From the NCBI RefSeq assembly GCF_947488185.1, contig NZ_CANKYM010000001.1, positions 434,001 to 498,000 on the forward strand: a stretch of DNA of 64,000 bases, written 5' to 3'. Below are positions 8,723 to 17,291 of this stretch, one piece after another. The translations under genes were made by a program, and so were the position numbers. Source of the stretch: an uncultured Roseobacter sp. (GTDB taxonomy: Bacteria > Pseudomonadota > Alphaproteobacteria > Rhodobacterales > Rhodobacteraceae). How positions within the stretch are numbered: position 1 is the first letter of the stretch; each line of letters opens with the position of its first letter. The notes below the pieces were generated by a model, which had not been told where the DNA came from, did not search any database, and saw only the letters and a list, made by a program, of their open reading frames with translations.

Positions 8723-9855
8723 CAATGGCTCTTCACTTCCGCCAAAAGGTCATTGGGCGCCAGCCCGGATTTCTCGGGGGCATCCCATGCGCATCCCTGC
8801 CGGACAAGGTCAAATCGTCCCGCGTTGCCAACTAAAGTCACGTCAGCCGGTTGGCGGCGCGCGCATCCCTTGGCACATCCGGACACATGCAGCGTGCCCG
8901 ACATTTCTTGCGCGAATGCCCGTGCAAGCCCGCGTGTCTCGACGCTGGCACTGTCGCAGAAGGGGGCGCCGGGGCAGGCATCTGCATGCAACATCGGGTC
9001 ATCGGGCGTTGATACAAAATCCGCATCGGTGAGCGCAGAAGCCCCCTCCAGCACAAAGAGCCGCCACGGTGTGACCCGCAGCGCCCGCGCGCCGGAGATC
9101 TCCATAACCCGCGCCAATGCCCCGGCATCAAGCTGACCAAAGACAGCGCCCAGGATCAGTCCGGCGGCATGGGGTCCCGGCACAGGCAGGGGCCCGGCAG
9201 CCAGTGGCGCCGCCGCGCCCCATCCCTGCGGCAAGGACGTGTGTGCCAGCAGGGTCCGCATCCGTCGCTCCTCCGGTCGGCGTTCTGCCGTGAACCATGC
9301 GGCAAGCTCCAAGATGGTCGCGATCACCGCGCCGCACGGCACCGGTTGCCCCAGGGGTGACCCATCGGCCCGCACGATGAACCCCTCCGCACTACGCTCC
9401 ACCCGGATATCTGCCGAGGCATCCTGCAAAAGCGGTGCAGGCCCGGTGTCAATAGCAAATCCGAACTTGGCGGGCAGGTCCGGTAACGAGGGCAGCGCCT
9501 CCAGCAAATGTGTGACGATGTCATGGGTGTCATCGCCAGCGTCCCAGAAGGGAGACACCAGAATGTTCCGACGCGCCTCCACCTCAGGCGTTGCGTCCAG
9601 CAGGTTCAGATCATTCAACGCGGCAAGCAGCGGCTCAAACCCTTGCTCCGACAGCCCCCGAATCTGCAGATTGGCACGATTGGTCAGGTCCAGAAAGCCG
9701 TTGGCGTAGGTCTGTGCCAGATCGCATAGACCCAGCACCTGCCTGCGATCGAGGCGGGCGTGAAACGGGCGCACCCGCACGATCAGCCCGTCGCCCGACA
9801 TCATCGGTTTGAATGCCCCCGGGCACCATCCTTTCACGCTGGGCTGCACGCTCAT
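8722..9855 (-). CDS. cobG: Precorrin-3B synthase (O2-dependent)
   Basis: A 377-residue nitrite/sulfite-reductase-like protein. The ferredoxin-like half has DLTNRANLQIRGL. The C-terminal Fe-S signature is CPGAPFC followed later by CAKGC, providing four ligand cysteines. CobG inserts oxygen at C20 and marks the aerobic route, so the host makes B12 with O2 present. The ATG at 9855 overlaps the cobN stop (ATGA); the longer frame upstream lies inside cobN. Confidence 0.93.
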   Translation of the reverse strand: MSVQPSVKGWCPGAFKPMMSGDGLIVRVRPFHARLDRRQVLGLCDLAQTYANGFLDLTNRANLQIRGLSEQGFEPLLAALNDLNLLDATPEVEARRNILVSPFWDAGDDTHDIVTHLLEALPSLPDLPAKFGFAIDTGPAPLLQDASADIRVERSAEGFIVRADGSPLGQPVPCGAVIATILELAAWFTAERRPEERRMRTLLAHTSLPQGWGAAAPLAAGPLPVPGPHAAGLILGAVFGQLDAGALARVMEISGARALRVTPWRLFVLEGASALTDADFVSTPDDPMLHADACPGAPFCDSASVETRGLARAFAQEMSGTLHVSGCAKGCARRQPADVTLVGNAGRFDLVRQGCAWDAPEKSGLAPNDLLAEVKSH

Positions 9856-12800
9856 TGTGCGGCTTCCAACTGGGCGAGGATCGAGTTGCGCCGTGTCTGC
9901 CACAGACCGGCGGCATGCAGCTCGGCGAACCGTGCCAGCATGGCCGCATGGGCCGCTGGATTGGCATCCTGCAAGAACTGATCCGTCTCCGCGTGGCCCA
10001 GCGTTGCATCGTGATAGAGGTCAAAGAGATGCGGTGAAACAGCCCCTGCCAGATGGGCAAAAGCAGCCATGTGATCCAACGTCGCCGCAATCTCTGCCGC
10101 GCCGCGAAAGCCATGCGCACGCATGCCCGCAACCCAGCCCGGATTGGCGGCCCGCGCCTGGACCACGCGGGCGATTTCCTCGGGCAAGGCCCGCGCCCGG
10201 GGGCGGTTTGGATCGGTATTGTCGAGATGATAGAGCGCCGCCTGCCCGCCCGTGACCGCCTGCGCCGCCGCAAATCCGGCCTCATGCGCGGCGTAGTCAG
10301 CTGCCAGCAGCAGATCTGTTTCGGGCAGGTCCTGCGCGTGCACAAAGGCATCCGCCTCGGCCACACGGGCGCGAATGCCGTCCTCGTGTCGTTCGGCCTC
10401 GTCGCCATTCAGCCTCCAGGCGCTGGCGTTGAGCCATGCTTCACCAGCGCGCTGACGGCCCTCGGCCGTGTAGGTCTCTGCTGCATCGGTCATGCCAACG
10501 CCGAAACGCCCCGGCGCCGGGCCATAGACCCGCGCCAGATCACTGCGCCCGACATAAGGGTTCCAATCTGCGGCCTCGTTCCGCGCCGCCAGGGCGCGGA
10601 CCGCCTGACCAAAAAGCGCTGACAGCGTCGGAAAGACATCGCGGAACAGCCCCGAAACCCGCAGCGTAACGTCGATCCGCGGGCGGTCCAGTTCGGTGAT
10701 AGGCAAGACCTCGATCCCCGAGACCCGCTCGGACCCGGCATCCCATACCGGGCGCGTGCCCAGCAGATGCAGCGCCATGGCAAAGTCTTCGCCCGCCGTG
10801 CGCATTGTGGCCGATCCCCAAAGATCAACGATCAGCCCACGCGGCCAATCCCCGGCCTCCTGCAGATGGCGGCGCACCAATTCCTCGGCCAGCCGCACCC
10901 CCTGCGCATAGGCGGCCCGGGTCGGCACGGCACGCGGGTCCGTGGTGTAGAGATTGCGCCCGGTGGGCAGCACATCGGTACGCCCGCGATAGGGGGAACC
11001 GGAGGGCCCGGCGGCAATGCGGCGGCCATTCAGCGCATCAAGCAGGGATTGCCGCTCTGCCGTGGTTGACGATGTCGTCTCGAAAGTAGTCTCCGATTTA
11101 ACGGGTCGCCCCCAGATGTGCAGCCCCTCGCCAAACTGGCTTTCCTTGATGTCACAGACAAAGCGGTCAATCCGCGTGATCGCCTCGGCGTCGCACCCGG
11201 CACGGTCCAGCCCGAGGTCTTCCTCGACGCCCAGTGCCTGCGCTTCGGCGCGAATGTCTTCCTGCAATCGATCTCTGCGTCGAGGGTCGAGCCCGTCCGC
11301 ATTGGAAAACTCATCCAACAGCGATTCCAGACGCACCAGCCGGTCCGGCGTGCCACTTTCGCGCAGGGGCGGCGGTACGTGGCCCAGCGTGACCGCGCCA
11401 ATCCGGCGTTTGGCCTGTGCCGCCTCGCCCGGATCATTCACGATGAACGGGTAAATCACCGGCAGCGCCCCGGTCAGTGCCTCTGGCCAGCAGGTCTCGG
11501 ACAGGGCCACCGACTTGCCCGGCAGCCATTCCAGCGTGCCATGCGCGCCGATGTGCACAAGCGCGTCCACGTGGGATTGGAGCCACAGGTAAAACGCCAC
11601 ATAGGCATGGCGCGGCGTGCGCGAGAGATCGTGGTAGTCGTCATCGCGCTGTGTGTGATTGCCCCGTTCGGGCTGCAGCGCCAGAACGGCCGATCCTTCA
11701 CGTAGAACAGAGAAATGGAATGCCCCATCGTGCACATCCGGATCATCTGTAGGTGACCCCCAGGCCTCTGTCAGGTCACGCCGCAGTTTTTGCGGCAATT
11801 GCCCCAGTGCCGCCTCGTAGTTCGTGACGGGCCAGGTTTCGCTTTTCCCGAGCAGCTTTTGCGAAAGATCATCCACAACCGGGGAGACATCATAGCCTTC
11901 GGTGGCAAGGTCGCGCAGGATGGCGCGCGCGGATTCCGGTGCGTCAAGGCCTACCGCATGGCCCATGTTCCAATCCTTGCCTGGATAGGTCGACAGCACC
12001 AAGGCCACGCGGCGTTCGGCAACAGGGGTGCCTGCCAGCCTGAGCCAACCGTGCACCCGATCTGCAATCGCGTCGATCCGGTCCGCGTCGGGCGCATGAG
12101 CAAACCGGGAGTATTCCAGATCAGCGTCACGGACACCCGGCTCTTTGAAGGACGCCACACCGCCCATGATCCTCCCGTCGACCTCCGGCAGCACCACATG
12201 CATGGCCAGATCGGCAGGCGACAAGCCCCGCTCTGCCTCGGCCCAGGCATCTCGGGTTGATGTGGCCAGAGCGACCTGAAACACCGGCACTTCGCCCGCA
12301 TCCAGCGGCGATGTGCCATCTTCGCCTTTGCCACTGAAGGCGGTCGCATTCACGATCGCCGCCGGTTTCAGAAACGTCACTTGCCTGCGCAACCATCCAG
12401 CGGCTTCAGGAGCCTTCAGTGAGGGCACGAACAGCCCCGTCACCTCATACCCACGCGCCCGGAAGGCCGCAAAAAGCTGTGTGATCGGTGCCAAATCGGC
12501 AGAGACCAGATAGGACCGGTAGAAGGTCACCAGAATGCACAGTTTGGCCTCTGGCGTCTGCGCCATGACAGGACAGGTGACTCCATGTTCCGGGGTCCAG
12601 GCGCCCAAGGGCGGCAGAACCTTCGCCCCCTTGACCGGCCCGGCATAAAGCCCCGCCGCAAGGGACAATTGGGCCAGCGCCGCCTGTGCCGCCACCACAC
12701 CGCCCGTATCACAGAGATGCCCCAGTCTGCGCAGGGTGGACACCGGCAGCGTGGCATAGTCATCCAGACGCGTATCAACCCGGCCATCCGCGGGCAGGAC

Positions 12801-13145
12801 GGCGAGCGCAATGCCTTTCCGCTCTGCCAAGGCCCGCACTTGCTGCAGCCCGTAAGACCAATAGGGCACCCCGCCGATGAGCCGGATCAGGATGCCCTTT
12901 GCGCCCTCAAGGGTCTGTTCGACATAGGTGTCGACAGACAGCGGATGTTTGAGAGCCACCAGATTGGCCAATCGCAGCGTGGGCAGGCGCCCCTCCGGGC
13001 CGCCCCCGCGTCGCCACGCCGCCGCGATAGCGCCGAGATCACTGTCGGAGAAGGACAGCACCACCAGATCGGCCGGGCTCTGCCCCAGATCCGTGGGTGT
13101 CTCGGTCTCTTCCAACCCGTGGCTTTCGCGGAAAACGACGTGCAT
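9852..13145 (-). CDS. cobN: Cobaltochelatase subunit CobN
   Basis: A 1,097-residue large chelatase subunit, homologous to the Mg-chelatase BchH subunit. It inserts cobalt into hydrogenobyrinic acid a,c-diamide together with CobS and CobT, which are not in this window. Recognisable segments include IRLIGGVPYWSYGLQQV, ALVHIGAHGTLEWLPGK, YPFIVNDPGEAAQAKRRIGA and VDLWGSATMRTAGEDFAMAL. It is shorter than the roughly 1,275-residue Pseudomonas protein but collinear with it, and starts 6 bp after the cobW stop. Confidence 0.95.
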   Translation of the reverse strand: MHVVFRESHGLEETETPTDLGQSPADLVVLSFSDSDLGAIAAAWRRGGGPEGRLPTLRLANLVALKHPLSVDTYVEQTLEGAKGILIRLIGGVPYWSYGLQQVRALAERKGIALAVLPADGRVDTRLDDYATLPVSTLRRLGHLCDTGGVVAAQAALAQLSLAAGLYAGPVKGAKVLPPLGAWTPEHGVTCPVMAQTPEAKLCILVTFYRSYLVSADLAPITQLFAAFRARGYEVTGLFVPSLKAPEAAGWLRRQVTFLKPAAIVNATAFSGKGEDGTSPLDAGEVPVFQVALATSTRDAWAEAERGLSPADLAMHVVLPEVDGRIMGGVASFKEPGVRDADLEYSRFAHAPDADRIDAIADRVHGWLRLAGTPVAERRVALVLSTYPGKDWNMGHAVGLDAPESARAILRDLATEGYDVSPVVDDLSQKLLGKSETWPVTNYEAALGQLPQKLRRDLTEAWGSPTDDPDVHDGAFHFSVLREGSAVLALQPERGNHTQRDDDYHDLSRTPRHAYVAFYLWLQSHVDALVHIGAHGTLEWLPGKSVALSETCWPEALTGALPVIYPFIVNDPGEAAQAKRRIGAVTLGHVPPPLRESGTPDRLVRLESLLDEFSNADGLDPRRRDRLQEDIRAEAQALGVEEDLGLDRAGCDAEAITRIDRFVCDIKESQFGEGLHIWGRPVKSETTFETTSSTTAERQSLLDALNGRRIAAGPSGSPYRGRTDVLPTGRNLYTTDPRAVPTRAAYAQGVRLAEELVRRHLQEAGDWPRGLIVDLWGSATMRTAGEDFAMALHLLGTRPVWDAGSERVSGIEVLPITELDRPRIDVTLRVSGLFRDVFPTLSALFGQAVRALAARNEAADWNPYVGRSDLARVYGPAPGRFGVGMTDAAETYTAEGRQRAGEAWLNASAWRLNGDEAERHEDGIRARVAEADAFVHAQDLPETDLLLAADYAAHEAGFAAAQAVTGGQAALYHLDNTDPNRPRARALPEEIARVVQARAANPGWVAGMRAHGFRGAAEIAATLDHMAAFAHLAGAVSPHLFDLYHDATLGHAETDQFLQDANPAAHAAMLARFAELHAAGLWQTRRNSILAQLEAAQ

Positions 13146-13151
13146 TGATTG

Positions 13152-14210
13152 CTACTCAGCCGCCTCGACGGCTCTAACGCCCAGAACGGATTTGATGGTG
13201 TCCGCGTTGATGTCGTCATGCTCGGCAATCACGACCAAGCGCCCTTGGCGCGCCTCATCCGGCTGCCAGGGGCGGTCATATTGATGCCGCACGCGGGCGC
13301 CGACCGCCTGCACCAGCAAGCGCATCGGCTTACCGGCCACTGCTGCATAGCCCTTGACCCGCAAGATGTTGTGGTCATTGGCCAAGGCTTCGACCGCGCG
13401 CACCAAATCTACCGGATCCGCCTGTTCTGGGATGTCGACAACGATGCTTTCGAAATCATCATGCTCATGGTCATCATGACCATCATGGTGGGAGGGGCGC
13501 GCCTCCATGTCATCTTCGGCGGCGGCCTCAAGCCCGAGGATCACACGGGGATCAACCACACCTTCGGCCACTTCGACCACGGGCAGCGGGCGGGGGGCTT
13601 CGGCGGCGATGATCGCCTTGGCTTTGGCCACGCCTTCAGGACCCGCAAGGTCAGGCTTGGTCAGCAGGATGATGTCAGCGCAGGAAATCTGATCTTCGAA
13701 AACTTCTGACAGCGGGGTTTCGTGATCAATGCTCTCATCGGCTTCGCGCTGCGCGTCCACTGCGGCCACGTCCGGGGCAAATCGGCCTGCGGCCACGGCC
13801 TCGGCATCGGCCAGCGCAATCACACCGTCCACGGTGATTTTGGAGCGGATATCGGGCCAGTCAAACGCCTTGAGCAGGGGTTTCGGCAACGCCAGACCCG
13901 ACGTTTCGATCAGGATGTGATCCGGGCGCGGTTCCAGCGCCATCAGCGCCTCGATGGTCGGGATGAAATCATCGGCCACGGTGCAGCAGATGCAGCCATT
14001 GGCCAGCTCCATGATGTTCTCGGCCGGGCAATCAGGAATGGCACAGCTTTTCAGAATGTCGCCATCGACGCCCACATCGCCGAATTCATTTACAACCACG
14101 GCGAGGCGTTTGCCGCCGGGGTTCTGCATCAGTTCGCGCACCAGCGTGGTTTTGCCCGAGCCCAGAAAGCCGGTGATCACGGTCACGGGGAGTTTTGCAA
14201 GATCAGTCAT
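13152..14210 (-). CDS. cobW: CobW-family GTP-dependent metal chaperone
   Basis: A 352-residue G3E GTPase. It has a Walker A motif (residues 14-22, GFLGSGKTT), the metal-binding motif GCICC (Cys73, Cys75, Cys76), the guanine-specificity segment LLTKPDL, and a His-rich stretch (SHHDGHDDHEH, about 240-250) before the C-terminal CobW domain. CobW is believed to deliver Co(II) for corrin insertion. Its start overlaps the DUF1636 gene by 8 bp. Confidence 0.94.
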   Translation of the reverse strand: MTDLAKLPVTVITGFLGSGKTTLVRELMQNPGGKRLAVVVNEFGDVGVDGDILKSCAIPDCPAENIMELANGCICCTVADDFIPTIEALMALEPRPDHILIETSGLALPKPLLKAFDWPDIRSKITVDGVIALADAEAVAAGRFAPDVAAVDAQREADESIDHETPLSEVFEDQISCADIILLTKPDLAGPEGVAKAKAIIAAEAPRPLPVVEVAEGVVDPRVILGLEAAAEDDMEARPSHHDGHDDHEHDDFESIVVDIPEQADPVDLVRAVEALANDHNILRVKGYAAVAGKPMRLLVQAVGARVRHQYDRPWQPDEARQGRLVVIAEHDDINADTIKSVLGVRAVEAAE

Positions 14211-14601
14211 GTTCGTTCTCCAGCGGCGGGATGCGCGCGATACAGTTGCGTTTAAAGTGTTCGGGGCGTTCGCGCCACGGGATCAACCCATCCTGCGTGG
14301 CGTTGTAGCGGGCGGCCCCATCGATCAGGATGTCCGGATGCGACACTTCGTCGATGTTTCCGTAGATATATGTCCACCGATCCCCGCCCCGCAGGGCAAT
14401 GGTGCAACCATAGTCGCAGTTTTGCAGGCATTCCACCGCCTTGAGGCGAATCCCCGGTGGCATCTCGCTTTGCGCCAAAGTGTCATAGAGCCGCTGGCCC
14501 GGGCGGCGCTCATCCTCCGGGATTTCGAGGCCGCGCCTGCATTTGACGCAGACCAGCAGTTCCGTGGTCTGACCGTCAGGCGCCGTGGCGTTGGTCGTCA
14601 T
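14203..14601 (-). CDS. DUF1636 metal-binding protein of the cob operon
   Basis: A small DUF1636 protein of about 132 residues with a CVKCRRG pair and a CLQNCDYGC cluster, giving a ferredoxin-like set of cysteines likely to bind metal or Fe-S. The family commonly sits beside cobW in alphaproteobacteria, but its biochemical role is not established. The ATG at 14601 has GGGACA about nine bases upstream. An ATG five codons earlier (14616) lacks a visible ribosome-binding site. It is the first gene after the second riboswitch. Confidence 0.8.
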   Translation of the reverse strand: MTTNATAPDGQTTELLVCVKCRRGLEIPEDERRPGQRLYDTLAQSEMPPGIRLKAVECLQNCDYGCTIALRGGDRWTYIYGNIDEVSHPDILIDGAARYNATQDGLIPWRERPEHFKRNCIARIPPLENEHD

Positions 14602-14710
14602 GAATTTATGTCCCATATGTCATGGGACGTGGGTCAGATGGCGAGATGGGCCTGATCAGCTCAGGACTTTTCCCGACACCGGAACACCCCGTCCGGTTTC
14701 TTCACGCGTT

Positions 14711-14885
14711 GCTGGCAGGTCTCCCGGCTCACGGATTTTGGCGTCTGCCTGCGGTCTGCCTGCCTTCCCGGAGCATGGCTCCAGTGGCATTGGCGAACCT
14801 TTCCGTTCACGGTCGCGGGGGCGGCTGTACTTTACCGAAGTCAGGTCCGGCTGCACATTCCCTTTTCACTTGCCTGAGCAAGCAC
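14711..14885 (-). ncRNA. Cobalamin (B12) riboswitch upstream of the cobW-cobN operon
   Basis: On the minus strand the segment reads GCAAGTGAAAAGGGAA, a CGCCCCCGCGACCGTGAACG core, and a 3' GAGCCGGGAGACCTGCCAGC, the hallmarks of the class. A further inverted repeat (CCGGA ... TCCGG, 14681-14698) lies between it and the first gene and could act as expression platform. It should shut off the 13-kb biosynthetic operon when coenzyme B12 is plentiful. Confidence 0.92.
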
Positions 14886-14952
14886 CAACAGGAAAGCAGT
14901 TGCTTCGGAATGTAGGGTGATGTCAAGCGCAACTGGTGGCACGCTGGCAGGA

Positions 14953-15338
14953 TCAGGAGGTCATATTGCCCGGCCTATTGTGTTTCCCGCGCCGGAGCAT
15001 TCCAGAAATCGACGGCATGTCCTGCAACAGTTGTGCGGCACAATCCTCGATCCAGTCCTGCTGTTCCTCAGCAGGCCAACCGTCAAAGCCCTTTTCCTGC
15101 GCCGACAATCTTCGGGCGCTCCGCAATGCCTGCTCGTATTTCAACGCCTCGATCGACTTGCCCGGTACAATCGGATGAGCAAGGTCACGCAGTCTTTCAA
15201 GCCAGCCACTTCCTTCTCGATCCTGCCTGTCGAGCGTGTTTCCAAGGCGGTCAAATCCTTCGCAGAGGCCTCTGAGGCCGTCACCAACCGCTCGACGCAG
15301 GCGAGCAAGTCGCGTTCCAAGGCTGTCAGTTGGGTCAT
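14953..15338 (-). pseudogene. Frameshifted small mobilisation-associated gene
   Basis: The ATG at 15338 directly follows the relaxase-remnant stop. It opens a frame (MTQLTALERDLLACVERLV ... EKEVAGLKDCVTLLIR) that ends soon in Arg/Ser-rich nonsense at 15141. A protein-like continuation is in another frame (GKSIEALKYEQALRSARR ... QQDWIEDCAAQLLQDMP), ending at 14953. I infer one ancestral gene with a frameshift near 15160-15185. Small coiled-coil proteins in this position follow relaxase genes in roseobacter mobilisation modules. No functional role can be assigned. Confidence 0.4.
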
Positions 15339-15620
15339 CTAATCCTCCTCGATCCGAATGCAGGTGACGTGCTGGCCGCCCATCGTGCAGGTCCTGAGCC
15401 GCGTCTTCGACGGGTCCAGGATCAGCCATGTCCCCTCGGGCCGCTCGATCCGCGTCAAGCCCAGTTCCGTCAGTTCCGAGCGCGTCAGATGTTCCGTCCA
15501 GTAGAAGCTCGCGGCCATCATCAAGGCGATACCGTCATAGGCCAGCACGCGCGCGGCCACGAGGTACCCGACCGGCCCCGCGCCCGCACCTTTGCCATTG
15601 GGGAAGAACTTGATCAGCAC
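15339..15620 (-). pseudogene. Collapsed relaxase (MobA-like) gene, N-terminal remnant
   Basis: The 93-codon frame starts MLIKFFPNGKGAGAGPVGYL, a typical roseobacter plasmid/IME relaxase start. After about 30 residues it jumps to unrelated-looking sequence (FYWTEHLTRSELTELGLTRIE). Full relaxases are several hundred residues with conserved histidines, which are absent here. A large internal deletion is the simplest reading. The start overlaps the mobC end by 7 bp, preserving the original operon layout. Confidence 0.65.
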
Positions 15621-16087
15621 CGCCGCGCCTCATCGAGGAGGGCGGCGAGCTGGCGTTCGATCACCACAAGACGGCGGGCAACGGTGAGGGTATCGAGATC
15701 GGTGCGCCTGACCTTCGTGGCGTGATTCAGCCAGCGGGCGATCTGGTTTAGGTTGCCCCCGATGCGCCCAACGGCCAGCACCAGCGCGGGATCAACGCGC
15801 GGCATCGGCTTGCGGCGGCGCGCCTCGGTAAGGCCAAGTGCCTCGCGCAGAAGCGTCGAGGCAGGCAGGCTAGCGGCCTGGGCTTTGGCGCGCAGCTGAG
15901 CCTTCTCGGACGCGGTGCAGCGGAAGACGAAAGTCTCGGTCAGCGGCTCTTTGGCAAGGGCTTTGCCCGCGCTGGTGGGGTTCGAAGGGGAGGCGTGCCG
16001 CCCCTCGCAAGGTCCCGTGTCATCGGCGCAGCCGTATGACATGGGTCGCCTTGCTGTTTGCGCTTCAGTCGGTCCGGTACTGCTCAT
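15614..16087 (-). CDS. mobC: MobC-like relaxosome accessory protein
   Basis: A 157-residue protein whose C-terminal half has the MobC family signature VGRIGGNLNQIARWLN, preceded by a ribbon-helix-helix-like segment (TETFVFRCTASEKAQLRAKA). MobC proteins bind oriT and help the relaxase nick DNA. The gene is intact but its partner relaxase is destroyed, so mobilisation is presumably lost. The ATG at 16087 overlaps, as ATGA, the original end of the upstream HTH gene. Confidence 0.75.
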   Translation of the reverse strand: MSSTGPTEAQTARRPMSYGCADDTGPCEGRHASPSNPTSAGKALAKEPLTETFVFRCTASEKAQLRAKAQAASLPASTLLREALGLTEARRRKPMPRVDPALVLAVGRIGGNLNQIARWLNHATKVRRTDLDTLTVARRLVVIERQLAALLDEARRC

Positions 16088-16155
16088 GATCTGAGGCCTG
16101 CCGCCTGGATTTGCGCCTGCGTCACCAGCTCGGCGGCCAAGAGCGCATCGATCTG

Positions 16156-16938
16156 TCAGGGTGTGATGTGGCGACAGAGCGGATGACGGTCGGTGACCCA
16201 GTTGGCTAGGCCAGCCAGCATTTCTGCTTCCTTCACCTTCGTCGCTTCTCGGCCGTTGGCGATGTCCTCGACGTGGGTGCGCCAGCGCCCGGACTTGAAC
16301 CAGTTGTCCGAGAAACAGACCTTCGAGCGGGTGAAGCCCGCGCTCTCGGTCGCGTAAGTCTTCACGGCTTCGGTCAGGTCTTCGGCACTCACGCCCTCGT
16401 CTAGCGCCTCCCTGATCCGCCTCAGACAGTCCGCCTTCCCGCGCAGCCGGTCCGTTGGATAGCCGGCTAGAACCTTCTCAGCCTCTTCATCCTCCACCGC
16501 CGCGCGCTCGCGCGTAGGAGGTTTATGGATGGTTTTAGGGTGGTTTGAGGGCCGTGGTGGCCCCGGTACCCCGGCCACTGTGGCCCCCGTTCCGGGTCCA
16601 GTCTGGACGGGGTCCACTGTGGCCCCCGTCTCGATATCAGGTTCGGCGATCAATTCCAGCGCCTCAATCCGGGCGAGATCGATCCGGTAAACAACCATGA
16701 ATCCATTTTTGCAGCCCCGCGCACCGGTCTCGACCAGGATGCCTTCCTTCAGAAAGTCCCGGATCGTCCGTTTGACGGTCGTCTCACCTAGTTCGGTGTG
16801 CCTCTGGATCGCTCCCTTCGAACACCAGATGCCCGAGCCATCATCGCTCGCCTTGTCCGCAAGAAACATGATGATCTGCTTGCGCGTCGCACTCCCGAAC
16901 TTCCGCTCGGCACACGCATTCGCCACCCGCCAGTTCAT
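16156..16938 (-). CDS. HTH-domain protein of a mobilisable element, premature stop
   Basis: A 260-residue protein with an N-terminal winged-helix region (ATRKQIIMFLADKASDDGSG ... HTELGETTVKRTIRDFLKEG) of the kind found upstream of mobC in Rhodobacterales elements. The start is the ATG at 16938; the upstream extension is not protein-like. It ends at TGA (16156-16158), but the same frame continues for 23 protein-like codons (QIDALLAAELVTQAQIQAAG) and then stops exactly overlapping the mobC ATG. The TGA is therefore probably a recent nonsense mutation trimming the C-terminus. Confidence 0.65.
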   Translation of the reverse strand: MNWRVANACAERKFGSATRKQIIMFLADKASDDGSGIWCSKGAIQRHTELGETTVKRTIRDFLKEGILVETGARGCKNGFMVVYRIDLARIEALELIAEPDIETGATVDPVQTGPGTGATVAGVPGPPRPSNHPKTIHKPPTRERAAVEDEEAEKVLAGYPTDRLRGKADCLRRIREALDEGVSAEDLTEAVKTYATESAGFTRSKVCFSDNWFKSGRWRTHVEDIANGREATKVKEAEMLAGLANWVTDRHPLCRHITP

Positions 16939-17093
16939 GAGAACGCACCAAAAGCCGCACGGACGTGCGAATTTTGTACAGGTTTTGTACGAGATTTCGG
17001 TCGTTTTCGGGGAATTCGGCGGAAAACGAAACGGGCGTTTCTGCACACTTCTGCACAACAGGCTGAAAATAAGTCATATTTTTCAGGCAGTTT

Positions 17094-17170
17094 TGGCGAC
17101 CCCGGCAGGATTCGAACCTGCAACCTGCCCCTTAGGAGGGGGCTGCTCTATCCAGTTGAGCCACGGGACC
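17094..17170 (-). tRNA. tRNA-Arg (anticodon CCT)
   Basis: On the minus strand a complete 77-nt cloverleaf is visible, including an encoded 3' CCA: acceptor GGTCCCG pairing with CGGGGTC, D arm GCTC...GAGC, anticodon stem GCCCC/GGGGC with loop CTCCTAA (anticodon CCT, reading AGG), and T arm GCAGG-TTCGAAT-CCTGC. Its 3' end faces the mobilisation remnant, as expected if the tRNA served as an attachment site. Confidence 0.95.
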
Positions 17171-17291
17171 GACACACTCGGGTTTAGAACAACTTCCCGT
17201 GCTTGTCATCGATATTCAAACCGTGACGAACCGTGCTTGATAGGGAGGGTTCACCTGCGCTACGAAGGTGCAGCAACATAGGGAATTCAGA

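Noticed and set aside
14917..15000. Search for a direct repeat of the tRNA-Arg 3' end (second att site)
   Set aside because: No convincing copy of the T-arm/acceptor sequence was found at the far side of the mobilisation remnant, so I do not mark an att site.
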